From the NCBI RefSeq assembly GCF_012641335.1, contig NZ_JABAID010000004.1:1-64000 (forward strand): 64,000 nt of DNA, read 5' to 3'. Position 1 is the stretch's first letter. Each line of letters starts with the position of its first letter. Below, piece after piece: positions 37,938 to 48,229 of this stretch. This stretch comes from Novosphingobium sp. ERN07. GTDB lineage: Bacteria > Pseudomonadota > Alphaproteobacteria > Sphingomonadales > Sphingomonadaceae. The notes below the pieces were generated by a model that was not told the DNA's origin, searched no databases, and saw nothing but the letters and a program-made list of their open reading frames with translations. The translations under genes and the position numbers were made by a program.

Positions 37938-40900
37938 TCAATAATCCTTGCTGACGCGCAGGTTGAGGCTTTCGTCCCCGATGGTCGATACCGTTCCCAA
38001 CAGAGCCAGCCAGCGCGTGATCCTGAATTCCACCGATGTGGCGTTATAGCCAGCGCCATCGGTAATCAGTTCGACGAACACCCGCCGTCCAAGGTATTTG
38101 CCCACGGCGATGCTGGTGCCCGATCCCACGGTTGGGTCTGCGCCGACGATCCGCAGCCGGTCCAGCCCGATGGCCGCCCTCAGCTTGTTGATCGGATCAA
38201 GCCCGCCGCCACCGCGCAGGCTGGCCAGCGCCGAGGCAAGCTGCACCGCTTCCGGCGCGGAAATCTGCGTGATCGAACTGCCAAACAGGATGCGGCTGAG
38301 CAGTTCTTCTTCAGGCAAGGCCGGGGTGGAAGAGAACGCAATGACCGGCTTGTTCCCGGTGCCGGTGATCGATATCTTGGCATTGATATTGTTGGCATCG
38401 CCTTCCGCCACGATATCAAGCTGCGGATCGACTGGCACTTCACCGGCAAAGCGGATGCGCCCACGCGTGAGCTCGAAGCGCTTGCCCGCAAATTCATAAC
38501 CGCCGCGCACCAGGTCTGCCGTCCCGAATATCTGCGGCGCAGCGGTAGTGCCGCGCAGGCGGATGTCGGCACCCCATTCGCTGTCCAGCCCCAGCCCGCG
38601 CACATCGATGCGGTTCATGCCCGCCGCATCGATCATGAAACGCCACGGCGCTGCTGCAGCACGAGGTGGCGCGGCATCGGCAGGGGCATTGATCTCGCGC
38701 GTGGCAATCGTTGGCAGTTCAGTAACCGCCGCGGCCTGCCCCAGCGCCCAACGCGCCCGTTCGATCCGCACGCGCCCGGCTATGGTCCCGCCCACTCCAT
38801 TGCTGACGATACGCAGTGGCCCGGTGATGGTAGCACCCATATCGTCACGGCTGATCATCTGCGCGTTCTGCGCCGATAGTTTCAGATCGATGGTCGGGCC
38901 ATGCTCGGAAAGCTCGGCCAGCCCGATGGTGCCGCTGCCGGAAACGCGGCCGCCATTGGGCGTAACGCCGCTGAACCGCGCAAGCTGGAGCGAGGAATCG
39001 TTGAAAGTCCCGGCCATCGCCACATCGCGAATATCCGTGCCGGTCAGCGTGCTTTGCACCCTGAGGCCGGTGGACGAAACAGCACCGCGCAACACCGGTG
39101 CCGCTATGGTGCCGGTGATATCGGCCTTTACGCCGACCGGGCCGGTAAGATCGAATATCTCAACACCGGAAAGACGCCACAGCGCCTCTGCCGCACCGGA
39201 ATAACGCAACTGCCCGGCGAGTTGCCCTGCTTCCAGACGCTCCATGAATGTACCGCCGCGCGGCAACCCACCGATGCGCGCCTGCAAGCGTCCGCGCACC
39301 GTGCCACCTTCACGAAAAACCGTGCGCATCTGCATGGCATCGGGATCAAGCCGCGCCAGCAACGCCACGTCCACAGGCCGCGATGTGAGCACTAGGCCAG
39401 AGCGCGAAAGCCCGCGCACCATCAGCGCCGCGTTGCCCGAAGGCGCGCCCTGCCCATCGTTGCTGTATTCGACGATGCCCGAAGCCGTGCCGCCAAGGCC
39501 AAGATCGGCCACCACGATATCGATCACCGATAGAGGCATCCGCGCCAGTTGCAGCCGCAACTGCGTTGGCCCGCCCATCATCCGCCCTTCGGCAATCACG
39601 ATGCCCCGGCCGAACGTGATCTGCGTGGGCGCAAGCCGCCAGCCGCGATTTTCGCCTTCGCCTTCGCGCGTCATTACCGCACGGCGAGGCATCGAAACTT
39701 GCCGCCCAGCATATTCGCCAGAGACATAGGCGATGACCTGATCGGGTGAGAATGCCGCCGTGCCTTGCAGGTCAAAGCGCGTGCCTCTGCGCCCGGCGAC
39801 CGACGCGGTAACCGAACCACTGCCGTCCTCCACATATGCCGCCGCCGCCAGCCGACCGATGAAGACTTTGCCCATGCCGATACCTTCGGCCAGCAGATTG
39901 CCTTCGACGGTCGAATGGCCATCCTTGATCAGCCCGCTGGCATCGATCCGCGCATTGCCGATGGACAAAGGCTGTGCGCCACCGAACTTAGCATTACGTG
40001 CGGTCACATCAGCATCAAAGCCCTGCCCGCCATCGCGTGGGGCAAGCTGGACCGTGCCATTCAACCCGCCCCCCGCCAGCGCGATCTGGCCCGAAACGCC
40101 ATCGTCACCCAGCGTAACGCCGCCGGTCACATCGGTCTGCCAAACGCGGAAACGTTCGATATCCACGCGCGTCGGCTGTTTTGGCGGCATGAACAGGCCG
40201 AAGGTGCCGTTGAACGGGCCAAGTGCGGACTGGCCTTCAGTCTCAATGCGGAAACCATCGGCAATGGGGGCAAGCGCAACGCGCACGTCCTTCAACCCTG
40301 CAGCGGGGAGCGGACTGGCCAGCACCAGAACGGCATTCGGCCCCTCGGCCGTCATCGCCGCTTCAACCGTGAAGGCACCATATTCGGTATGTCTGCCGCT
40401 ACCCTTCAACGAAGCAGCACCACCCGGTTGAACGCGACCATCCAGCGCCATCTGCAGCTTGGCCGAATTGATCGTGGCCTTGCGGAAAGTCACCGGCACA
40501 CGCTCACCCAGTGCAAGCCCCCCGGCAAAGCGCACACCGCCGCCGGTCAGCGTTTGCAGCGTGGCATTGTCGATCCGCGACATCCGCCCCGCAAGGTTCG
40601 CCTGCAAGGTCCACGGCACGCCATTGCCGATCTTGAACAGGATCTTGGCCGTGCCATCCACCGCGCCGAGGTTTTCGACCGCGAAGCCGCGCGCCACCAC
40701 CGGACCTGCCAGCGCATAACCGCCCCGCGCCATATCGCCCCGCAGCGAAAGCCGTGCGCCAAGACCCTTCATCGTCAGTGAGAGATCGTCCGACGTAAGG
40801 CGGCTGCCCTCGAACACCAGATCGCCGCCGATGCGCGCGCCGGGAAAGCGCGGGTCGATCATCGCATTACCTGTCACTACGCGCCGCGCTGTTACCGCCA

Positions 40901-42143
40901 GCGGCAGGATAAAGCACTTGCCATCCCAAGTGGCGGTTCCGGCACTTTGCAACCCTTGCGCGTCCAGCGTGCCGAGCTTCATCCGCGCCACGGCCACTTT
41001 GTGTTCAATCGTCAGATCATCGAACGCACCATCCAGCGTGGCGTCAATGTTGACGTCTGCCAGTTCAGGCGTCGCCAGCAAGCGCTGCGGCTGTGGCAGC
41101 GTCGCCATGATGCGCAGGGCATCGGCCCGGTTGTTCGCAAGGTCCAGTCCACCTGTGGCAGAGGCTTTGAACGCCGCGCCTGCGGTGCGGAAGGTTCCGT
41201 TGAAGGCATTGCCGGCAAAAGCGCCGTCAAAAAGTAGTGAGAGTGTTTCACCCACCGCCTGCCCCGGCGTGCCGGTCAGCAGCGCACCCGGCCATGCCTG
41301 CCCGGCAAGGCGATAGGTGCCTGATCGGTTGCCAAGCTGAAACGCCGCCAGCCTGCGCCCGTCTTGGGTGGCATAGGCAATACCGTCCCACTGCTGCCAC
41401 CCGCCGCTGCCGAACACACGCGCCTTGATATCGGACTTTACGCCCGCCATCGCAGCAATCACGCCATCCTTGGGCGCATCGTAGACCAGCCGCAGATCGA
41501 ACTTGTTGCGGTCAGGCTCACTGTCGAGCCGGAACACAATCTTGTCCTTGCCGCCGAACACGCCGTTCACATCGACAATGGCGTGGCCCCCACGAATATC
41601 GGCCTTGGCCAGAACGTCCACCCTGCGCTTCTGACCTGCCATCGCTTCGGATACGGTCAGGTTGTCGATAACCAGTTTGTCCACGCGGATGTCGAAATCC
41701 GGCAGGATCGGAGCGTTGGGATCTTCGCTGGGGCGCAGGCGCGGCGCACGGCGCAGCACGCCGCGATGTAGCGACAGCAGCCGCACGTCCAGCCCGGTCT
41801 TGAGCCAAGAAAGCGGTCGCCAATCCAGTTCCGCTTCGGGCACCGTCATGAAGATGCCCTCAGGATCGCTCACCCTGATATCGCGCAATTTGGCCGCGCC
41901 ATAGATCGATCCATCGATGCGCCCGATCTCGATGCGCAGGCCGGAACCCGGCGTTATGGCGGCGATACGATCTGCAACCAGACGGTGGCCAAGCGAGGAA
42001 TCCAGAACCACTAGCGCCGCCAGCACCAGCGCCACGCCCGCCACAGCGAGAATAACGATGCGCTTTGCCAGCCCGCGCACGATCACCGCCCCGCGCGAGC
42101 GGGCCGGTGCGGTTTCCGCAGCGGGCGGCAGTTCGTCGGCCAT
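37938..42143 (-). CDS. tamB: translocation and assembly module protein TamB
   Basis: Very large AsmA-like/DUF490 protein (1401 aa) spanning the periplasm, anchored by an N-terminal helix (IVILAVAGVALVLAALVVL, about 30-48). The middle is repeated beta-rich sequence, as in lipid-conducting bridge proteins. The C-terminal DUF490 region ends SVEFRITRWLALLGTVSTIG and terminates in an aromatic residue, as expected for an outer-membrane partner. It overlaps the tamA stop by one base (TGATG), so the two are coupled. Known roles: outer-membrane protein assembly and phospholipid transport to the outer membrane. Confidence 0.93.
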   Translation of the reverse strand: MADELPPAAETAPARSRGAVIVRGLAKRIVILAVAGVALVLAALVVLDSSLGHRLVADRIAAITPGSGLRIEIGRIDGSIYGAAKLRDIRVSDPEGIFMTVPEAELDWRPLSWLKTGLDVRLLSLHRGVLRRAPRLRPSEDPNAPILPDFDIRVDKLVIDNLTVSEAMAGQKRRVDVLAKADIRGGHAIVDVNGVFGGKDKIVFRLDSEPDRNKFDLRLVYDAPKDGVIAAMAGVKSDIKARVFGSGGWQQWDGIAYATQDGRRLAAFQLGNRSGTYRLAGQAWPGALLTGTPGQAVGETLSLLFDGAFAGNAFNGTFRTAGAAFKASATGGLDLANNRADALRIMATLPQPQRLLATPELADVNIDATLDGAFDDLTIEHKVAVARMKLGTLDAQGLQSAGTATWDGKCFILPLAVTARRVVTGNAMIDPRFPGARIGGDLVFEGSRLTSDDLSLTMKGLGARLSLRGDMARGGYALAGPVVARGFAVENLGAVDGTAKILFKIGNGVPWTLQANLAGRMSRIDNATLQTLTGGGVRFAGGLALGERVPVTFRKATINSAKLQMALDGRVQPGGAASLKGSGRHTEYGAFTVEAAMTAEGPNAVLVLASPLPAAGLKDVRVALAPIADGFRIETEGQSALGPFNGTFGLFMPPKQPTRVDIERFRVWQTDVTGGVTLGDDGVSGQIALAGGGLNGTVQLAPRDGGQGFDADVTARNAKFGGAQPLSIGNARIDASGLIKDGHSTVEGNLLAEGIGMGKVFIGRLAAAAYVEDGSGSVTASVAGRRGTRFDLQGTAAFSPDQVIAYVSGEYAGRQVSMPRRAVMTREGEGENRGWRLAPTQITFGRGIVIAEGRMMGGPTQLRLQLARMPLSVIDIVVADLGLGGTASGIVEYSNDGQGAPSGNAALMVRGLSRSGLVLTSRPVDVALLARLDPDAMQMRTVFREGGTVRGRLQARIGGLPRGGTFMERLEAGQLAGQLRYSGAAEALWRLSGVEIFDLTGPVGVKADITGTIAAPVLRGAVSSTGLRVQSTLTGTDIRDVAMAGTFNDSSLQLARFSGVTPNGGRVSGSGTIGLAELSEHGPTIDLKLSAQNAQMISRDDMGATITGPLRIVSNGVGGTIAGRVRIERARWALGQAAAVTELPTIATREINAPADAAPPRAAAAPWRFMIDAAGMNRIDVRGLGLDSEWGADIRLRGTTAAPQIFGTADLVRGGYEFAGKRFELTRGRIRFAGEVPVDPQLDIVAEGDANNINAKISITGTGNKPVIAFSSTPALPEEELLSRILFGSSITQISAPEAVQLASALASLRGGGGLDPINKLRAAIGLDRLRIVGADPTVGSGTSIAVGKYLGRRVFVELITDGAGYNATSVEFRITRWLALLGTVSTIGDESLNLRVSKDY

Positions 42144-44368
42144 CAGAACGCTTGCCCCAGCGCCACGTAGACACCGATACGGCTGTCCCCCGGCGAGGGG
42201 TTGAGCGGCGTGCCCAGATCGATGCGGATCGGGCCGAAGTTCGTTTCATAGCGCAGGCCAATGCCCGCACCCACCTTGATATCGCGCAGGCGGGGCGTGC
42301 TTGTCGTATCGACCGCGCCCGCATCAACGAAGGGCACAAGGCTGACCGCGCCACCCAAAAGCCCGGTCTTGACGCGGGCTTCCAGCGAAAACTCGCTCAA
42401 TGCACGACCTCCGCTGGGTTCCCCCGCCGTGTCGCGCGGGCCGATCAACTGGTAGCCATAGCCGCGCACCGACCCGCCGCCACCGGCATAGAACCGCCGT
42501 GACGGCGCGATATTGGTAATGTCGGTGCCAAGGATAGTGCCAAGCCGTACGCGCGATGCCACGACCAGCTTTTCGCCCACTGGCTGGTAGTAGCTGGCGT
42601 CAAACTGCATCTTGCCATAGCTCGACTTGGTGCCATCCTGTACGGAGATTTCCGGCGATGCTCGCAGCCCAACCCGGAAGCCGCGCTTTGGATCGAGCAG
42701 ATCGTCGCTGCCGTCATATGCAACACGCATCGGCAAGGCGCCGATAAAATAGGTTTTGCGTGGTTGATTAGCGAGGATCGCCGCCGCATCGCGTTCTCCG
42801 GTGGCGAGAATCTCGATACCCGCTGCGAACACCCAAGGCTTCTGGAACAACAACGTCTGCTGCCGCTCCAGCCCGGCGGTAAAGGAAACCGTTCGCGCCT
42901 GAAACGCGCTGCTGACCTGCTTGCGCGCATAAAGATCGGCGTTGAGCACCAAATCGCGGGTGAGGAAATTGTTGCGGCGGAAGGTGATCCCCGCAAGCTG
43001 CTCCTGAGTGCCCGCCACGCCGCGCACGCGCACCATGCCTTCGGGCGGGAAGAAGTTGCGGTGTTCCCAGCTTGCTTCCAGACGGAAACCTTCGCCGCTG
43101 GAATAGCCGACCAGCCCTGCGATCGTCCGCAACGGCCCCGGCGTAAGCGCCACGTCCACATCGACTGTGCCCGGCGCGCCGTTCGCAGGCTTGGCCACCT
43201 CGCGCGCCTCGACCGTGACGGATGATACCAGACCCGTCGCAAGGATCGCCTGCCGCAAGTCGTCCACGTCTGAACGCTGATAAAGGTCGCCCGGATCGAA
43301 GCGTGCTATGCGCTGCAAATGCTTGCCGCTGAGGAAATCGTCGCGCGAGGAATTGACCTTGCCGAAAGCATAGACGCCTCCGGGCGTGACAGGCACAGTC
43401 AGATCGCCTTCGCGGCGTTCGTGATCGATCACCAGGTCGGGTTCACCCACCTTGGCAAAGGCATAGCCGGTTTCACCCAGCGCAGACTGCAGGTTCACGC
43501 GCTCTGCCACGATCCGGTCGGAATTGATCGCATCGCCGCTGTTCAGCTTGAACGCCCCGCGTAGGGCCGCAAAATCCTTGCCCGTCGCTTGAAGATCGCC
43601 AAAGGCCAGCGCGCCGAACTTGTACTGTGGCCCTGGTTGTACATCGAACCGGACGACGACCTTGCTTATGTCAATCGGCCCACGTTCCTCACCTTCGGCG
43701 CGCTGGCCAAGCCCGCCGAGCGACTGGAACACGCTGGCATCGTAATAGCCATAGACGCGCATGATCTCGGCAAGAAGATCGCGGTCAGTGCGCGCGCGGC
43801 GCACGATCTGCGCGAGATTGTCCTCATCGTCCCTGTAGGTCTTGAGGCTGGAAAGCCCGGCGAAACGCTCAACGATGGCGTCCTGATCGGCAATTGCCCC
43901 TTCCCCGCGGGGGAAGGCCACTTCCACCTGATCGCCCACCCGTTCCAGATCGGCATCGGCCAGACGCGGATTGGCCTCCGCTGCTTCCTGACCGGGTAGT
44001 GCCTCAACCGCAGCATCGGTGGTCTGTTCGGCCACATCGATATCGGGATCAGGAGAAAGCGGTTCTATTTCAGGTATTTCGCTGCCATCGGGCCAAGGGA
44101 TGGTTATCCCCGGCAGTTCGGGCATTTCCACATCGGTGGCTATTTCACCGATTTCGGCCTCGGTCGGTGCACCGGTGCGGGCAGCGTCGGTATCCAGCGC
44201 CCAGGCATCAGAGTTTTGCAGCGCCGAATCAGGAATCAGCGCTTCAAGCTCCTGATCCGCATTCATCGATTGGGCAAATGCCTGCGTAGGCAGTGCCAGC
44301 GCCAGAACGGCAGCAATGATCCGGGTAAGCGACGATTCAGGTGTGAGCGTAGCGCCCTTGCGCGCCAT
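42143..44368 (-). CDS. tamA: outer-membrane protein TamA (BamA/Omp85 family)
   Basis: Omp85-type barrel protein, 741 aa, partner of TamB. A signal peptide ([17 protein letters not shown]) is followed by an unusual acidic, Pro-rich stretch of about 100 residues, then POTRA domains (about 160-400) and a C-terminal 16-strand barrel with [16 protein letters not shown] and [13 protein letters not shown] (Omp85 motif 3, RGY). The last residue is Phe, as usual for outer-membrane barrels. The ATG at 44368 has AAGGA 8 bases upstream and overlaps the bpt 3' end by 32 bases; the frame runs to 44629 through bpt sequence. Confidence 0.93.
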   Translation of the reverse strand: MARKGATLTPESSLTRIIAAVLALALPTQAFAQSMNADQELEALIPDSALQNSDAWALDTDAARTGAPTEAEIGEIATDVEMPELPGITIPWPDGSEIPEIEPLSPDPDIDVAEQTTDAAVEALPGQEAAEANPRLADADLERVGDQVEVAFPRGEGAIADQDAIVERFAGLSSLKTYRDDEDNLAQIVRRARTDRDLLAEIMRVYGYYDASVFQSLGGLGQRAEGEERGPIDISKVVVRFDVQPGPQYKFGALAFGDLQATGKDFAALRGAFKLNSGDAINSDRIVAERVNLQSALGETGYAFAKVGEPDLVIDHERREGDLTVPVTPGGVYAFGKVNSSRDDFLSGKHLQRIARFDPGDLYQRSDVDDLRQAILATGLVSSVTVEAREVAKPANGAPGTVDVDVALTPGPLRTIAGLVGYSSGEGFRLEASWEHRNFFPPEGMVRVRGVAGTQEQLAGITFRRNNFLTRDLVLNADLYARKQVSSAFQARTVSFTAGLERQQTLLFQKPWVFAAGIEILATGERDAAAILANQPRKTYFIGALPMRVAYDGSDDLLDPKRGFRVGLRASPEISVQDGTKSSYGKMQFDASYYQPVGEKLVVASRVRLGTILGTDITNIAPSRRFYAGGGGSVRGYGYQLIGPRDTAGEPSGGRALSEFSLEARVKTGLLGGAVSLVPFVDAGAVDTTSTPRLRDIKVGAGIGLRYETNFGPIRIDLGTPLNPSPGDSRIGVYVALGQAF

Positions 44369-45197
44369 GCACGCCGTCCTTGAGGCTTCCTGCAACACTG
44401 CTTTCCACGCCGCCACGTTCGTCCAGCGATGCAACGGCGCGTTCAATCGCAACGGCCTGTTCAGCAGGTTCGAACCGTTCCCAGCCATCACGGCCCAGTT
44501 TCTCCATAGGCCGGAAGCGGACCTTGTACTGCATCCGTTCGGACCCTTCGACCCAGTAGCCAAGGTAGACATAGGGCAGCCCGACGCGCGCGGCGCGCTG
44601 GATATGGTCGAGGATGATAAAAGTTCCAAGCCCGGCCCGCGTCTCGTGTTGTGGATCGTAGAAGCTGTAGATCATCGAGAGGCCGTCGCCCTGCTCGTCG
44701 GTCAGACAGGCTCCTACCAGTCTTCCCGGCGAGCCGTCTACGGTCGGCTCCCTGTATTCAATCACATAACTCTTGACGGGCGTGTGCTCCACCATGTCCG
44801 CGAAATCCATCTCGTCCATAGCGGCCATCCCCCCGCCGGGATGGCGCACGGCGAGGTAACGCTGCAACAGTTCGAATTGTTCCGGCGTTGACCACGGCTT
44901 GCAAACATTCACCACCAGATCGCGATTGCGCTTCCAGATGCGCTTCTGCGTGGACGAAGGTTTAAACGCTTCGGAGACGACTCGCACCGAAACGCAGGCG
45001 GTGCAATCGATGCAACTGGGGCGATAGGCCACCGTCTGGCTGCGGCGAAAGCCGATACGGCTCAGCGCGTCGTTCAGTTCGTCAGCGTTCTGGCCCTTCA
45101 GTTCGGTGAACACCTTCCTTTCGTTCCGCCCCGGCAGATAGGGGCACGGCGAAGGGCTGGTCACGAAGAAGCGGGGAAAGCGGACGGGCGCGGTCAC
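44337..45197 (-). CDS. bpt: aspartate/glutamate leucyltransferase
   Basis: Transfers leucine from Leu-tRNA to proteins with N-terminal Asp or Glu, marking them for ClpS/ClpAP degradation (bacterial N-degron pathway). 286 residues. The ATE/Bpt N-terminal motif [17 protein letters not shown] and the Cys cluster [12 protein letters not shown] are clear, and the C-terminal domain has [20 protein letters not shown]. The start is a GTG at 45197; GAGGAGC lies upstream at a long spacing. An arginyltransferase activity cannot be excluded by sequence alone. Confidence 0.92.
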   Translation of the reverse strand: MTAPVRFPRFFVTSPSPCPYLPGRNERKVFTELKGQNADELNDALSRIGFRRSQTVAYRPSCIDCTACVSVRVVSEAFKPSSTQKRIWKRNRDLVVNVCKPWSTPEQFELLQRYLAVRHPGGGMAAMDEMDFADMVEHTPVKSYVIEYREPTVDGSPGRLVGACLTDEQGDGLSMIYSFYDPQHETRAGLGTFIILDHIQRAARVGLPYVYLGYWVEGSERMQYKVRFRPMEKLGRDGWERFEPAEQAVAIERAVASLDERGGVESSVAGSLKDGVHGAQGRYAHT

Positions 45198-45407
45198 GGC
45201 GTTGCGATTGCTCCTCAGGCTGGACTGTCCTGCCTGTCAGTAAGGAACATGCCCCAGCGAAAGCATTCGTAAAAGCCCCTTAACCATGTCTTCATCAGGG
45301 AATTTGCCGAAAAACCCTGCCGAAACGGCGGAAATACGCCAATCAATGCCGCCAGTCCGGTTACAGGACACCACGCTTTCAAGAAGTTAACGCAGCGGCA
45401 AACCGGA

Positions 45408-46655
45408 TCAACCGAGTTCCACCTGCTCCACATCGTATCCCTTGCCGCGAAGGCCCGCCACCAGCAGATCGATCTGCTCACGATCACGCGCTTCACATTC
45501 GATCTCAGCCGTCAGGCCCTTGGCCGGCAGCGAGGTAAAGATGCGCTGGTGCCACACTTCAAGGATGTTGACCTGATAACGGTTGAACTCTTCCACCACC
45601 TTGAACAACGCGCCGGGGCGATCCTGCAACGTGATGCGCAAGCGGCCCAGCCGCCCGGACCGCGCCAGATCGCGCAGCAGCACGTTGGCGAGCAGGCGCG
45701 TATCGATATTGCCCCCCGTCAGCACCAGACCAATTTTGCGCCCGGCAAAGCGCTTCTTGTGCGTCATCAGCGCGGCCAGCCCTGCCGCGCCCGCGCCTTC
45801 AACCACGGTCTTTTCGATTTGCAACAGCAGCGCCACCGCGCTTTCCAGCGCCGGTTCGCCCACCAGCACCACATCATCCACGATCTGGCCTAGCACTGCC
45901 GAAGTGAACGTGCCCGGCTCCTTCACCGCGATGCCTTCTGCCAGCGTGTCGCCACCGCAAGGCACTTCCAGATGCTTGAGCTTGGCATACATCGAAGGGA
46001 ACAGTGATGCCTGAACGCCGACCAGCCCGATAGACGGCTTCAGCGCGCGCGCTGCCGTGCCCATGCCGGTCAGCAACCCACCGCCCCCGATAGGAATCAC
46101 CAGCGCCTCAAGCTCCGGCACGTCTTCCAGCATTTCCAGCGCGACAGTGCCCTGCCCGGCGGCAACCTGAGGATCGTCGAACGGATGCACGAACGTCAGC
46201 CCCAGTTGCCGCTCCATCGAACGGGCATGGGCATAAGCCTCGTCAAACGTCTCGCCTTCCAGCACGACATTGCCGCCAACGGCTTCGGTCTGCATGATCT
46301 TCACCGTCGGCGTCGTCTTGGGCATGACGATGGTGACCGGCACCCCCAGCCGCGTGCCGTGATAGCTGAGGCCCTGTGCATGATTGCCTGCCGAAGCTGC
46401 AATCACGCCCCGCGCACGCTGTTCCTCGTCAAGCTGCAGCAGCGCATTCAGCGCGCCGCGCTCCTTGTAAGCCGCAGTGAACTGCAGATTTTCGAACTTG
46501 AGCCAGATTTCGGCTCCGGTAATCGCACTCAATGTCTTGCTATAGAGCGTCGGCGTGCGCACGACCTGCCCGGCAATCCGTTTCGCCGCCGCACGAACAT
46601 CGGCGAGAGTCAGCAGGGCGTCCTGCGTTTCGGTCTTGAGCGCTGTGTTTTCCAT
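45408..46655 (-). CDS. ilvA: threonine ammonia-lyase (threonine deaminase)
   Basis: PLP enzyme that converts threonine to 2-oxobutanoate and ammonia, the entry to isoleucine synthesis. The PLP Lys is in FTAAYKERGALN; the glycine loop is PIGGGGLLTGMG; ASAGNHAQGL is the substrate region. A C-terminal ACT-like domain (from about residue 335: RITLQDRPGALFKVVEEFN) suggests allosteric control, in the single-ACT, 415-residue form. AGGG precedes the start at 46655. Confidence 0.94.
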   Translation of the reverse strand: MENTALKTETQDALLTLADVRAAAKRIAGQVVRTPTLYSKTLSAITGAEIWLKFENLQFTAAYKERGALNALLQLDEEQRARGVIAASAGNHAQGLSYHGTRLGVPVTIVMPKTTPTVKIMQTEAVGGNVVLEGETFDEAYAHARSMERQLGLTFVHPFDDPQVAAGQGTVALEMLEDVPELEALVIPIGGGGLLTGMGTAARALKPSIGLVGVQASLFPSMYAKLKHLEVPCGGDTLAEGIAVKEPGTFTSAVLGQIVDDVVLVGEPALESAVALLLQIEKTVVEGAGAAGLAALMTHKKRFAGRKIGLVLTGGNIDTRLLANVLLRDLARSGRLGRLRITLQDRPGALFKVVEEFNRYQVNILEVWHQRIFTSLPAKGLTAEIECEARDREQIDLLVAGLRGKGYDVEQVELG

Positions 46656-46705
46656 CGCCAGCGCCCTAACGGAAAGCGGCCTTCAAGAAAACCTCCGACT
46701 GCCGG

Positions 46706-47083
46706 TCAGTTGGCGCTGCCACGCTCCAACAGGCGACGGAACACCGCCACCGGCACTAGCGCGGCCATGATCGCCACCGTATCGGCTATCCAATCGCGCC
46801 AGTCCGAATCGCGATAGAGCGACGGGATCGCTTGAATCACTTCGATCCCCGCCCCCACCAGCGAAAGCCACAGTACCGCGCGCAGCAGCGGCAATCGCGG
46901 CCAACCAACCCCTGCCAGCGTCGTCAGCGTGAAGAAGGCCAGCATGTGCTGCACCTTGTCGCCCAGATCAGGCCCCGGCAGTTGCGGCGGCTTGGGCAGC
47001 ACCGCCATGATCAATGCAAAGATCAGCGCAGGCCAGAACAAAAGCCGCGCGGTGCGGGAAAGCAGATGGAGCAATCTTTGCAT
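46706..47083 (-). CDS. VanZ-like family membrane protein
   Basis: 125 residues with about four hydrophobic segments and the VanZ pattern: DKVQHMLAFFTLTTLAG, a pair of central helices, GAGIEVIQAIP and RDSDWRDWIADTVAI. Function unknown; VanZ itself lowers teicoplanin susceptibility but most homologues are uncharacterised. Same strand as ilvA, 50 bases upstream of it. Confidence 0.82.
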   Translation of the reverse strand: MQRLLHLLSRTARLLFWPALIFALIMAVLPKPPQLPGPDLGDKVQHMLAFFTLTTLAGVGWPRLPLLRAVLWLSLVGAGIEVIQAIPSLYRDSDWRDWIADTVAIMAALVPVAVFRRLLERGSAN

Positions 47084-47156
47084 GGCAGGCGCTTATGGTG
47101 CGCCGCAGCACCGCACGCAAGGTGCCACAGGGCTGGCACAACGCCCGAAACTGGAT

Positions 47157-48086
47157 ATGAAGCACAGCATGACCGATGAAACCGCAAGCACCTCGCCCAG
47201 CAACGTCTCTTTTCTTGGCCTTGGCACGATGGGTGGCGCGATGGCCCGCCACCTTGGCAAAGCCGGGCACAACCTGACCATCTATAACCGCACACCTGCG
47301 CGCGCCGAAGCATGGCAGGCGGCCCACCCCGGCCTCGCCGCCCGCATTGCCAGCAGCCCGGCAGAAGCTGCCGATGGCGCAGACGTGGTAATCACCTGCG
47401 TCGGCAATGACGATGATCTGGCCGATGTCGTGCTCAGCCCGAACGGCGCGTTTTCCACGCTAAAACGCGGCGCGCTCTATATCGATCACACGACCGTTTC
47501 GGCGCGTATCGCCCGCCAGATCGCGGTCGAAGGACGCGACAAGGAACTGCTTTGCGTAGATGCGCCGGTCACCGGCGGCCAGTCAGGCGCGGAAGCCGGA
47601 ACGCTGGCCATCATGTGCGGGGGCAGTGCCAAGGCGGTGGACGCCGCTCGGCCCATCCTTGCTGCCTATGCCAAGCGCGTTGTCCATGTCGGAAAATCCG
47701 GCGCGGGACAGACGGCAAAGATGGCCAATCAGATGTGCATCGCAGGCGCGCTTGCTGGCCTGTCTGAAGCGATCCGTTTCGCGCAAATCGCCCACCTCGA
47801 TCTGGATAAGGTATTCGAGGCGATTTCAGGCGGCGCCGCGCAATCCTGGCAGATGGACAACCGTTTTCACACGATGGCCAAAGCCGAATTTGACTTCGGC
47901 TTTGCCGTCGACTGGATGCGGAAGGATCTGGGCCTTGCAATAGACGAAGCCCGCAACCTTGGCGCAAGCGTGCCGGTCACCGCGCTGGTCGATCAGTTCT
48001 ATGTCGATGTGCAGGCGATGGGCTATGGCCGCGAGGACACGAGCGCGCTGATCCGCCGACTGCCGCACCGGAAGAGCAAGGCGTGA
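47157..48086 (+). CDS. NAD(P)-dependent beta-hydroxyacid dehydrogenase family protein
   Basis: 309 residues of the 3-hydroxyisobutyrate dehydrogenase/6-phosphogluconate dehydrogenase-like family. The Rossmann motif is FLGLGTMGGAMARHL, the substrate loop is DAPVTGGQSGAEAGTL, and the catalytic Lys sits in GQTAKMANQMCIAG. The true substrate is unknown. Divergent from the VanZ gene (73-base gap); the ATG at 47157 has only a weak ribosome binding site, and a second ATG at 47169 is possible. Confidence 0.9.
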   Translation: MKHSMTDETASTSPSNVSFLGLGTMGGAMARHLGKAGHNLTIYNRTPARAEAWQAAHPGLAARIASSPAEAADGADVVITCVGNDDDLADVVLSPNGAFSTLKRGALYIDHTTVSARIARQIAVEGRDKELLCVDAPVTGGQSGAEAGTLAIMCGGSAKAVDAARPILAAYAKRVVHVGKSGAGQTAKMANQMCIAGALAGLSEAIRFAQIAHLDLDKVFEAISGGAAQSWQMDNRFHTMAKAEFDFGFAVDWMRKDLGLAIDEARNLGASVPVTALVDQFYVDVQAMGYGREDTSALIRRLPHRKSKA

Positions 48087-48130
48087 CGATGATGGGAGTT
48101 TATCCCGCACGGCAAAGCACCTGCGTTTCC

Positions 48131-48219
48131 GTCATCCTGAACTTGTTTCAGGATCCATCTCGCCAATCAGCCCAAGGGTCTCGATGGAGAAATGGACCCC
48201 GGATCAAGTCCGGGGTGAC
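48131..48219. repeat. inverted pair of intergenic repeat units
   Basis: Two copies of one imperfect palindrome face each other: GTCATCCTGAACTTGTTTCA (onward to about 48157) and, on the opposite strand, GTCACCCCGGACTTGATCCG (from 48219 back to about 48193). Both fit GTCAnCCnGnACTTGnTnCnG. This element type is, to my knowledge, common between genes of sphingomonads. It lies between the dehydrogenase and amidohydrolase genes and explains the odd reading frame upstream of the latter. Confidence 0.78.
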
Positions 48220-48229
48220 GAAATTTGCA

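Noticed and set aside
48083..48229. N-terminal extension of the amidohydrolase
   Set aside because: It translates an intergenic repeat pair, and it would hide the obvious signal peptide that begins at 48230.
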